Shown here in pieces: positions 51,449-60,900 of a stretch of 64,000 nt of DNA. A program made the position numbers and the translations under genes. The notes under the pieces were generated by a model, which ran no database searches, had not been told where the DNA came from, and was given only the letters and a program-made list of their open reading frames with translations. Source of the stretch: Castellaniella sp035707805 (GTDB taxonomy: Bacteria > Pseudomonadota > Gammaproteobacteria > Burkholderiales > Burkholderiaceae_B); contig DASSTS010000002.1 of the NCBI GenBank assembly GCA_035707805.1, positions 3,572-67,571 on the forward strand. Reading direction: 5' to 3'. The number at the start of each line of letters is the position of its first letter. Position 1 is the stretch's first letter.

Positions 51449-52810
51449 ATGGGACTGTTGCCACACTGGTTCGACCGCCTGCGTTCCTCCTTCGCCCCCG
51501 ACGACAAGGGCGGCGGCAAGGACATGATCGGCGATGCCGTCTGGACGCTCAGCCAGCAGCGCACGCGCGGCTCGCGCGCCCTGATCTGGGTGTCGCTGCT
51601 GACCATCGGCGTGCTGGTCTTCTGGGCGTCCACCGCGCAGATCGACGAGGTCGTGCGCGGCGAAGGCAAGGTCGTGCCTTCCCGCCAGGTGCAGATCGTG
51701 CAAAGCCTGGACGGCGGCGTCGTGCAGGAAATCCTGGTGCGCCCCGGCGACAAGGTCGTCAAGAACCAGGTGCTGCTGCGCATCGACCCCACGCGGTATT
51801 CCTCGTCCCTGGGTGAAAACCGGGCCGAGGCCCTGGCCCTGAAGGCCAAGGTCGCCCGTCTTGAGGCCATCGCCAACGACAAGCCCTTCCTGGCGCCGCC
51901 CGACGTGCTGGAACAGGCGCCGCACCTGGCGGAACAGGAACGCAACGTCTGGCAGGCCCGCAGCCGCGAACTGCAGGCCAATCTGGAAGTCGCCCGCGAA
52001 CAATTGAACCAGCGCCAGCAGGAACTGCGATCCACCACCGCCAACCGCGACCAGGCGGCCACCGCCTGCAGCCTGTCCTCGCGCGAATATTCCATGACCA
52101 AGCCGCTGCTGGCCAGCGGCGCCGTGTCCCAGGTGGACCTGCTGCGCCTGCAGCGCGACGTGGCGAAATACTGCGGCGACCAGAAGGCCGCCGCCGCGCA
52201 GATCGACAAGATCCAGGCCGCCATCCAGGAGGCCGAGGCCAAGCTGCGGGAAACCGAAGTCACTTTCCGCAACCAGGCCCGCACCGAGCTGTCCGACACC
52301 CGGGCCAAGCTGTCCTCGCTGCTGGAAGGCCAGATCGCCCTGGCCGACCGCGTGACCTCGTCCAACATCCGGTCCCCCGTCAACGGCACGGTCAAGACCC
52401 TGACGGCCAACACGGTCGGCGGCGTCGTGCAGCCCGGCAAGGACATCATGGAGATCGTGCCGTCCGACGACACCCTGCTGCTGGAGGTCAAGGTCAACCC
52501 GCGCGACATCGGCTTCCTGTATCCGGGCCAGCAGGCGGAGGTCAAGTTCACCGCCTACGACTTTTCCATCTACGGCGGCCTGCAGGGCCACGTCGAGGAA
52601 ATCGGCGCGGATTCGATCACCGACGAAAAGGGCAATTCCTATTACCTGGTCAAGGTCCGTACCGAAAAATCCTATGTCGGCAGCGATGAGCGGCCCATCA
52701 TCCCCGGGATGATGGCCGAGGTCCACATCCTGACCGGCAAGCGCACCTTGATGCAGTATCTGCTGAAACCTGTTCTGCGGGCGCATTCCAACGCGTTCCG
52801 GGAGCGTTGA
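51449..52810 (+). CDS. HlyD-family membrane fusion protein of the type I secretion system (LapC-type)
   Basis: The product is 453 residues and bridges the exporter and the TolC channel. A single transmembrane helix sits at about residues 43-63 (ALIWVSLLTIGVLVFWAST). A lipoyl-like half motif (GEGKVVPSRQVQIVQSLDGG) follows, then a long coiled coil (about 120-300) and the return beta-barrel RSPVNGTVKTLTANTVGGVVQ. It starts two bases after the exporter stop. Confidence 0.93.
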   Translation: MGLLPHWFDRLRSSFAPDDKGGGKDMIGDAVWTLSQQRTRGSRALIWVSLLTIGVLVFWASTAQIDEVVRGEGKVVPSRQVQIVQSLDGGVVQEILVRPGDKVVKNQVLLRIDPTRYSSSLGENRAEALALKAKVARLEAIANDKPFLAPPDVLEQAPHLAEQERNVWQARSRELQANLEVAREQLNQRQQELRSTTANRDQAATACSLSSREYSMTKPLLASGAVSQVDLLRLQRDVAKYCGDQKAAAAQIDKIQAAIQEAEAKLRETEVTFRNQARTELSDTRAKLSSLLEGQIALADRVTSSNIRSPVNGTVKTLTANTVGGVVQPGKDIMEIVPSDDTLLLEVKVNPRDIGFLYPGQQAEVKFTAYDFSIYGGLQGHVEEIGADSITDEKGNSYYLVKVRTEKSYVGSDERPIIPGMMAEVHILTGKRTLMQYLLKPVLRAHSNAFRER

Positions 52811-52824
52811 GGAGGAATGCACGG

Positions 52825-53460
52825 ATGACATTACCGGTTCTGCTGCTGACGGCCGATGATGCGCTCTACCAGCACTGGTCAGGCTTGGCCCAGGCGGACT
52901 GGGCCCCCGCGCGGGGCACGCGCCTGGGCGATCTCGTCCCCTGGGGGCGGCGCGGCGTGCTCGTCATCCTGGATGCCCGGCTGCTGCCGCACGCGGGGGC
53001 GGCCGTGCCGGCCATTCCGCCCGGCCTGCAGATCGTCGTGGCCAGCACCCATCCCGGCGACCCCGAAGGCCAGCGCGCCCTGGTGGCCGGCGCCGCCGGC
53101 TACGTGCATGCCTACATGCCGGTCCAGGGGCTGGACCGCGTCCTGCGCCACGTGATGACCGGGGAAATCTGGGTCGGCAAGAGCATGCTGTCCCGCATGC
53201 TCAGCCAGATCGGCCAGGCATCGCCCGAACCCGACCAGGACTGGGCCCGCGACCTGACGGTGCGCGAGCGCGACGTGGCGCGCTACGTGGCCCTGGGGCA
53301 TTCCAACCAGTCCATCGCCGAGAGCCTGGGCATCACCGAGCGCACCGTGCGGGCGCACATTTCCGCGATCTTCGAAAAGCTGGGCGTCACCGATCGCCTG
53401 ATGCTGGCGCTGCGCGTGCACGGCATCGACCAGCGCGCCAAGCGCAGCCTGGACGCGTGA
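52825..53460 (+). CDS. LuxR-family response-regulator-like transcription factor
   Basis: The product is 211 residues from ATG 52825, which follows GAGGAGG. The N-terminal half resembles a receiver domain (LPVLLLTADD, GVLVILDARLLPHAG, ALVAGAAGYVHAYMP), but the acidic pocket is not fully canonical. The C-terminal LuxR HTH is complete: LTVRERDVARYVALGHSNQSI, then ESLGITERTVRAHISAIFEKLG. It is the last gene of the secretion operon, 14 bases after the HlyD gene. Similar LuxR proteins accompany large-adhesin secretion loci, and it probably regulates the adhesins or the secretion genes. Confidence 0.85.
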   Translation: MTLPVLLLTADDALYQHWSGLAQADWAPARGTRLGDLVPWGRRGVLVILDARLLPHAGAAVPAIPPGLQIVVASTHPGDPEGQRALVAGAAGYVHAYMPVQGLDRVLRHVMTGEIWVGKSMLSRMLSQIGQASPEPDQDWARDLTVRERDVARYVALGHSNQSIAESLGITERTVRAHISAIFEKLGVTDRLMLALRVHGIDQRAKRSLDA

Positions 53461-53503
53461 CGGCTGTCCGGCGCCTGCGGCTGCCCGCGCCGGCGGACGG
53501 CCC

Positions 53504-53905
53504 TCAGGCAGCCGCCAGCTGCACGATCTGATTCAGCACGACACAGGCTTCCGCGAATGCGGCGTCCGACAGGCGCCGCATGGGGTGAGGGCTTGCCTCG
53601 CGCATGCGCCAGTCGAAGGATTTCGGCTGGTGGCAAAGGACATAGCTGGTCTTGCCCGCCTTTCGGCCCGAGGCGGCGCCCGCGATAACAGCAAACGGAT
53701 TGTCGGCGTTGTATTCCGCGGTCGTCATGGGCAGCCCTACGACCAGCGAGGTATGGCTGTTGAACGCCTTGGGCGAGAGCACCAGAAACGGATGCCGGTC
53801 ACGCATCTCCCGGCCTGCCTGCGGATTGCAGTCGATCCAGATGATCTCCTGCCGATCCGGGACCCAGTCTGCTGCCGTATGCCGGTTTTCCCCGGCGCCT
53901 ACCAT
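53504..53905 (-). CDS. MazF/PemK-family toxin (endoribonuclease)
   Basis: A 133-residue toxin of the MazF/PemK fold. Motifs are PDRQEIIWIDCNPQAGREMRDRHPFLVLS and SLVVGLPMTTAEYN, then TSYVLCHQPKSFDWRMRE, in the family order. It normally cuts mRNA at short sequences. ATG 53903-53905 overlaps the antitoxin stop by seven bases. The first 20 residues are longer than in E. coli MazF. It is transcribed opposite to the secretion and adhesin genes on either side. Confidence 0.85.
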   Translation of the reverse strand: MVGAGENRHTAADWVPDRQEIIWIDCNPQAGREMRDRHPFLVLSPKAFNSHTSLVVGLPMTTAEYNADNPFAVIAGAASGRKAGKTSYVLCHQPKSFDWRMREASPHPMRRLSDAAFAEACVVLNQIVQLAAA

Positions 53906-54162
53906 TTTTCGGCCCCGACGGGCGCCGGGTTCATGGCTTCGCCCCCGTGGCGGTCGGGGTCGTAGCGGGACAAGCGCTGGGCCAGCGTGGGGGCGGCATG
54001 CGCGAGGGGCGTGATGATGACGCGTCCCTGTTCGACCGTGATGTGGACGCGCTGGTCGGCATGCAGATGCGCCGCGCGCGCGACAGCGGCCGGCAGCCGG
54101 ACTCCCAGGTTGTTGCCCCAGTGCTTGATGTCCAGGATTGCCTCTGCCATGCCGATTTCCAT
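53899..54162 (-). CDS. MazE/AbrB-type antitoxin
   Basis: An 87-residue antitoxin. The AbrB/SpoVT swapped-hairpin domain (KHWGNNLGVRLPAAVARAAHL...VHITVEQGRVIITPL) occupies residues 12-55 and binds DNA. The C-terminal tail (LAQRLSRYDPDRHGGEAMN) should wrap the toxin. A second ATG four codons in is also possible. The perfect palindrome at 54175-54188, immediately upstream, is the expected autoregulatory operator. Confidence 0.87.
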   Translation of the reverse strand: MEIGMAEAILDIKHWGNNLGVRLPAAVARAAHLHADQRVHITVEQGRVIITPLAHAAPTLAQRLSRYDPDRHGGEAMNPAPVGAEKW

Positions 54163-54174
54163 AGATGTTTATCC

Positions 54175-54188
54175 AATGTTTAAACATT
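54175..54188. promoter_or_regulatory. Palindromic operator of the mazEF-like pair
   Basis: AATGTTTAAACATT is a perfect 14-bp palindrome 13 bases before the antitoxin start. ATGTTTA occurs again at 54164-54170, twelve bases away on the same face of the helix. Binding by the antitoxin or complex is inferred. Confidence 0.55.
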
Positions 54189-54274
54189 AATCTGAAATTC
54201 CTGGATCGTCAACCGCCTTTAATAGTGATGCACGTGCGCGCCCGCGGCCAGATCGCAATACTCCGAATGGACCA

Positions 54275-54299
54275 GTTCGTCCCGCTTTGCGGGACGAAC
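54275..54299. other. Strong hairpin in the adhesin upstream region
   Basis: GTTCGTCCCGC (54275-54285) and GCGGGACGAAC (54289-54299) are perfect complements around TTT. A smaller hairpin, GCCGGG/CCCGGC, follows at 54319-54335. Neither has a T-run on the plus strand. They lie in the 306-base gap between the antitoxin and the first giant adhesin gene and could insulate or regulate it. Confidence 0.45.
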
Positions 54300-54335
54300 G
54301 CCCTAGGGTAACTACTGAGCCGGGAATCCCCCGGC

Positions 54336-54382
54336 ATTGGCTGTAACGACAATATCGACAGGATGTAAGCACGCGTAGCATT
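54336..54382 (+). promoter_or_regulatory. Upstream element shared by both adhesin genes (copy 1)
   Basis: This segment, beginning ATTGGCT and ending ACGCGTAGCATT, recurs in similar form at 62507-62553, at a comparable distance before the second adhesin gene. The conserved parts are ATTGGCT, CAATA and ACGCGTAGCATT. It probably contains the promoter or an activator site. Confidence 0.5.
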
Positions 54383-54468
54383 GCCTTCCATGATCGCCGC
54401 CCAAGCGTATTGAGCGCACCGGCTGGCACCACCGGATTCATTCACGAATTCACCACTGGGGAAAGCAC

Positions 54469-54939
54469 ATGGCTACCGATACCGTCCTGATCACCCACGT
54501 CACTGGCAAGGCCTGGATGCGCAATGCCGATGGTCAACTGATCGCCCTGCACGAAGGCATGCGCGTGCCGGTCGATGCGCACATCCTGACGGACGGCGGC
54601 GCCAGCGTGACGCTGCAGGCCACAGGCGTGCCCCCGGTGATCGTCGGCCAGAACACCGACATGCTGGTGTCCGAGGATCTGGCCCAGGCCCAGCCGCAGC
54701 CGGCCGACAACGCCGTCACGCCGCCGGCCGATCCGGTCGCCGACCAGGTCCTGGCCGCGCTGGACGCCGGGCAGGATCCGTTCAGCGTCCTGGATCCGAC
54801 CGCCGCGGTGCTGACTGGCGGCGGTGGCGGCGGCGCGAGCTTCACGCGCCTGGCTGCCATCACCGAAACCGTGTCCCCGCTGGATCTGGCTTATCCCCGC
54901 GCTGGCGTGGAGACGCCGGAATTCGTGCAGCTGGGCGGC
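54469..54939 (+). repeat. Retention-module duplication, copy 1
   Basis: The first 157 codons of the two adhesin genes encode proteins differing at only five residues (E69D, N81H, T84A, A130S, S136T). The DNA is also nearly identical, starting from CTGGGGAAAGCAC before the ATG. The partner copy is 62625-63095. Confidence 0.9.
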
Positions 54940-57900
54940 GCCGGGGCCGCGGCGGCCGACGTGCCCGCCGCGCCGACGCTGGACATCCCCGATCTGAACG
55001 ACAATCCGGGCGGCGATGATGGCAATCCGCTGCTGCGCCCGGGCACCTTCACCATCGGCGAAGCCGACACGGCCACGGGTGTCGACGGCAGCTTCACTTT
55101 CTCCGCCCCTGCCGGCCTGGCTTCCCTGGTGTTCAACTTTTCGGGTGAAACCGGCACGGATGGCGGCGATCCCGGGGCCGTGCTCACGTCCCAGACGGTG
55201 ACCCTGGCCCAGCTTGCCGCGGCAACGCCGGGCGCTCCTATCGTCATCGATACGGACCGCGGCGTCCTAACGCTGACTGGCTACAACCCCGCCACGGGCA
55301 CCGTCACCTACCACTACGTGTCCGACGGCTGGCAGAATCACACGGGCGCGGCTGTCGATGCCTCCATCGGACAGTATCTGCCCGATTCCGTCGGCGTCAC
55401 CGTGATCGACGGCCTGGGGCGTTCCGTCACCAGCACGATCGTCGCGGCCATCACGGATACGGATCCCCTGGCCCGCCCCGATACCGCCAGCGTGACGGAA
55501 GACACCGCCCTGCAAGCCGCGGGCAACGTCATCGCGGGCGCCGGGATCGACAGCCAGGATACCTTGGCGGCGGACCCCACCCACGTGACCGCGATCCAGG
55601 CGCCCGGCGCGGCAGACGGCACCGCCGTGCCTGAAAGCGGCACGGTGACCGTGCAGGGCGCCTATGGCGACCTGACGATCGATGCCGACGGCAACTACAC
55701 CTACACGCTGGCGGGCGAGGGCGATCCGCGCTATGGCGACGTGCAGGCGCTGGGGATGGATGCCCACCCCACGGAAATCTTCACCTACACGCTGACCGAT
55801 CAGGATGGCGACGCCTCGGCGACGACGCTGACGGTCACCGTCAACGGCACCAACGACGCGCCGACGATCACGTTCGGCGGCGACAACGGCGCCGACGCGA
55901 ACGCCGCGGTGTCGGAAGAGGGCCTCGGATTCGGCATCCTGCCGCCGCACGGGCCCGGCATTCCGGATGCCGACGGCGCTCCGGATACGACCAACAGCGC
56001 CGCGGACGGCGGCACGTTCACCGTCCACGATGTGGATGCGGGCGACACGGTGACGGTCAAGCTCGGCACGCCGTCCGATTCCCTGACCTCGGCCGGTCAG
56101 GCCGTGCACTGGACAGTGTCGGGCGACGGCCAGACGCTGACGGGCCAGATCGGCATCACGTTTTGGGGGCAGTTCTTCCCCTTGGCCGACGTCATCCGGG
56201 TCTCCCTGCACGACAATGGAGGCGGCAATTATTCCTACGACGTGAATCTGCTGGCGCCGATCGATCATCCGAACGCCAGCCTTGAGGACGCACTGAACCT
56301 GAGTGTGCCCATCCTGGTCACGGACAACCACAATGTGACGACGACGGGCAACCTGAACGTCGGCATCCAGGACGACAGCCCGTCCGCCACGAACGACAAT
56401 GGCGGCCTGGTGGTCGAGGATGCCCATGGACCGGCGGCGGTCCTGGGAGGCAATGTTCTCCTGAACGATGCCGGCTGGGGCGCGGACGGTCCGAAGAATG
56501 TGTTCGGCGGCTTCCAGTGGGACGGCCACGACGCGGTCCAGGTGGATGGGGCCGGCAACCCGGTAGCCGGTGGCGCCAGCCTGTCCGACTACGGACATCT
56601 GAGTCTCGCGGCGGGCGGTGGCTGGGTCTTCACCCTGAACAACGGCAAGGAGGCGACCCAGGCGCTGGCCGAGGGCGAGACCCGCTCCTTTGCCATCCAG
56701 TACACCACCACCGACAACGACGGCGATACCTCGACGGCGACGTTGACGATCACCGTTAAGGGCACCAACGATGCGCCGACGATCACGTTCGGCGGCGACA
56801 ATGGCGCGGACGCCAATGCCGCGGTCTCGGAAGAGGGCCTCGGATTCGGCGTCCTGCCGCCGCACGGGCCCGGCATTCCGGACGATGCCGGCGCTCCGGA
56901 TACGACGAACAGCACCAAGGACAGCGGCACGTTCACGGTGCACGACGTGGACGCGGGCGACACGGTGACGGTCAAGCTGGGCACGCCGTCCACGGTGCTG
57001 ACGTCGGACGGTCAATCCGTGCACTGGACGGTGTCGGGCGACGGCCAGACGCTGACCGGCCAGGTCGGTGTCATGTTCCTGGGGCATTTCGTCCCCCTGA
57101 CCGATGTGATCAAGGTTACGCTGCACGACAATGGCAGCGGCAACTATTCCTACGACGTCAAACTGCTGGCGCCCGTCGATCATCCGGACACCAGCATCGA
57201 GGACGCCCTGAACCTGGGCGTGCCCATCCTGGTCACGGACAGCCACAATGTGACGACGACGGGCAACCTGAACGTTAGCATCCAGGACGACAGCCCGCTG
57301 GCGGTCAATGACAACGGCGGCACGGTTGTCGAGGACGCCCATGGGCATGCCGCGGTCCTGGGCGGCAACGTCATGGTCAACGATATCGCGGGCAGCGGCG
57401 CCTGGGGCGCGGACGGCCCGAACGATCTGCTCCACGGCTTCGCCTGGAACAACGCCGACAATGCGGCGGCGCAGGCCGATCTGTCGCAATACGGCACGCT
57501 GAAGCTGGACGCCCTGGGGAACTGGAAGTTCACCCTGGACAGCTCCAAGCCCGCCACGCAGGCGCTGGGCGAGGGGGACACCAAGGACTTCGTCCTCAAG
57601 TACACGCTGACGGACAACGACGGCGACACCTCGCAGGCCTCGCTGACGATCCACATCCAGGGCGCCAATGACAAGCCCACGATCACCTTCGACCAGAATG
57701 GCGGCCACGCAGTCGTGTCCGAAGAAGGTCTGACGGCGGCGGGCGGCAACTACGACGACGGCATCGCCGGGCATGGGAACGATGTTCCCAGCGGCGACCA
57801 GACCGACGAGCGCTCCGCATCGGGTTTCTTCACCGTCTCGGACGTGGACGGGGATACGCCGGTCGTGACGCTGGGTGCAGGCGTGACGGCGGCCAGCCCG

Positions 57901-60900
57901 ACGAATCCCGTCGGCTATGCCGGTGCGCTGCAATCCCACGGCGCGGACATCCAATGGTCCGCCGACGCCAGCGGCCATGCGCTGACCGGCTATATCGGCA
58001 CTCCCGGCCAAGACGACTATCGCGAAATCATCCAGATCGATCTGACGCCGGGCGCCGACGGGCATTATGACTACACGGTGACGCTGAAGGGCGCCATCGA
58101 CCATCCGATCACGGCCGACGCGGCCGAGGATGTGTTGAACCTGAACATCCCGATCACGGTGGACGATGGCCATGGCGGTGTCACCCAGTCCGCCATCACC
58201 GTGCGTGTCGAGGACGACAGCCCGCATATCGACACGGCCGACGCGCAGGGTTCCGTGACCGTGACCGACATTCCGGACGTTTATGTCGGGACGGTCGACT
58301 TCACGGGGAGTGCGTCCGGCAATTCGCTGAGCTTCGACGGCGGCGCCATCGTCGTCACGGCCAAGGGATTCACCTCGGCGACGGATTCCACCCTGACCGA
58401 CGCAGGCGTCCAGCAGTCTGGCAACGGCCTGGGCGTGATCAGCGCGGGCGAACCCTACCATGTGCTGCCGGGCGAGGTCGATTTCCGGAATTTCCAGAAC
58501 GGCCAGAACGCCTCCGAGACCCTGACCGTCGCCCTGCAGGACGGCAAGGTCGCCTATAGCGCACACGTCGAATTTTCCGTCATGTTCGGCGGCGAGCTCG
58601 AATCCGGCGTGGTGGAATTCTGGCGGGACGGCGTCAAGGTCGGACAGCAGGGCTTCGATTCCGATGCCGGCTCGGGCAATTACGCGGCGGACTTCAATGC
58701 CGACAGTTTCGGCGGCTTTGATACGCTGGTGTTCCGGGCGACCAGCAACGGCAACACCGATTTCAGCGACAACAGCGACTTTGCCGTCAAGAGCATTACG
58801 TTCGGCGGTTCCGACCTGCCTCAGGCCCTGGCCTATGGCACGGGCCAGCTCGGCTACCAGTACGGCGCCGATGGCGCTGGCGGCGCGCACTGGAACCTGC
58901 CCGCGGCCGGCAGCATCCAGGCGGACGGCCAGGACGTCGCCATCACGATGAGCGGCAACGGCACCGTGATGAACGGCATGGTCGGCGACCAGCTGGCATT
59001 CCAGTTGATCCTGTCTCCCGCGACCGGCAAATGGGAATTCTTCGAGTACAAGTCCCTGTCCGACGCGGATGGCCAGCACCTGACCGCCTTGCCGTTCTCC
59101 TACACGGTCACGGACGCCGATGGCGATCCTGCCGTGGGCCGGATCACCATCGGCCTGCCGGACCTCAACCATGCGCCCGTCATCGCCGATGGTTCGGTGG
59201 CCGTGTCCGAGGAAGGGCTGGCCAGCGGCCTGCCCGATGCCTCCGGCACGCCCGACGACACGACCAATGTCCGCACCCATTCCGGCACGCTGAACATCAC
59301 CGATCCGGACAGCGGCGACACGCATACGGTCGCCCTGGTGAAGCCAGCGGACGACGCCCTGACCTCCCAGGGCAAGCCGATCGTCTGGGCCCTGTCGGAC
59401 AGCGACCACACCCTGACCGGCACGGTGGACGGCCAGCCCGTGATCACCGTGACGATCAACGATGCCGGCGCCTACGACGTCACCCTGCAGGGACAGATCG
59501 ACCATCCGAACCACGGCACGCCGGGGCATGGCGTCGAAGACGTGCTGCCCCTGGGAATCGGCGTGCAGGTCTCCGACAATCAGGGCGGCTCCGGCAGCGG
59601 CACCCTGACGATCAACATCGAGGACGACAGCCCTGAATTCGGGCAAGTCACCGATGCCACCCTGCCCAACGAGGCGGGTGAGACCGCCGGCGTCCTGGAA
59701 TTCCATACGGGCGCCGACGTCGTCGGCGCATCGCTGGCAGTGTCTGGCGTGACCGGCCTGCCCCATGGCTGGACCACCAGCGCGACGGGCGGCGATTCCA
59801 TCAACATCTACGCGCCGGGCAATACGCATGACGCGGTCTTCACCGTGACTCTGAAGGGCGACGGCACCTACGATGTCGTCCAGCACATGGCGCGGCCGGA
59901 TACGATGACCCAGATCGATCTGCCGGCTGGCGATACGCCCAATGGTCCTAGCACCAGCTATGACTGGGGATTCGTGACGCTGACCGCCGGTGGCGGTAGC
60001 ACATTGAATGGCAACGATGGCCACGGTTTCGGCGTCGGCAACACGTGGTTCCAGAAGAACGAAAGCTTCACCCTGACTTTTGACGAGTCCGTGTCGGGCT
60101 TCAAGCTGGAAATCGAAAAGGTCGACACGGCCGGCAAGGTGGCGGTCAAGCTGTGGCATGGCAGCGAATCCGAGACGATATTCGTGAATATCGGAACGGG
60201 TGCGGACATGCTGGAGATCACCTCTGCCCAGTTGGCGGCGGCGGGCGCGACCTTCACCGAGTTCGACAAGGCAGTCGTGACTGGACTGGATACCGACGCC
60301 AGGCACGATCTCAAGATCTCCTTCGGCAACGAACTGTCGTACACCAAGGCCACGCCGGCGGATGCACTGGGCTTCACGGTGCACGTGACGGGTATGGATG
60401 GCGACCAGGATTCGGTGACGACGTCGTTCGACGTCACCTCCAAGCCCAACACGCCGCCGGAATTCCTCAGCGGTTCCGATACGGCCGCGACGGCGCCGAA
60501 CGATGATGCCTACGTCTTCACGGCGGCGGATCCCGACTCTGGCACCCCGGTCGTCGGCCAGGTGGCGGCGCACGATGCCGATGGCGACACCCTCAGTTAT
60601 CACATCACGGACGGCAACAGCGGTGGCGCCTACAGCATCGACACGGCGACCGGGGAAATCCGGGTCGACAGCTCGAAGGTCGGCGACCTGTTCGGCAAGG
60701 AGCAGACCGATACGCTGACGGTGAATGTGTCGGACGGCAAGGGCGGCACGGACACCGCGACGGTCGACATCCACCTGGTTGGCGACAAGCTGGTGACCGG
60801 CACCAACGAGCAGAACACCCTGAACGGCAACGTCGGCAACGACATCCTGCTGGGCGATCAGGGCGGCGCCGACGTCACGGTGCGGCCGGGCCAGAACTAC

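Noticed and set aside
54187..54441. Short minus-strand ORFs upstream of the adhesin gene
   Set aside because: They cover the hairpins and promoter-like element, have no ribosome-binding site and no similarity that I recognise.
54189..54468. A c-di-GMP riboswitch in front of the adhesin
   Set aside because: The expected conserved GEMM core could not be found. Only simple hairpins are visible, so I do not call one.
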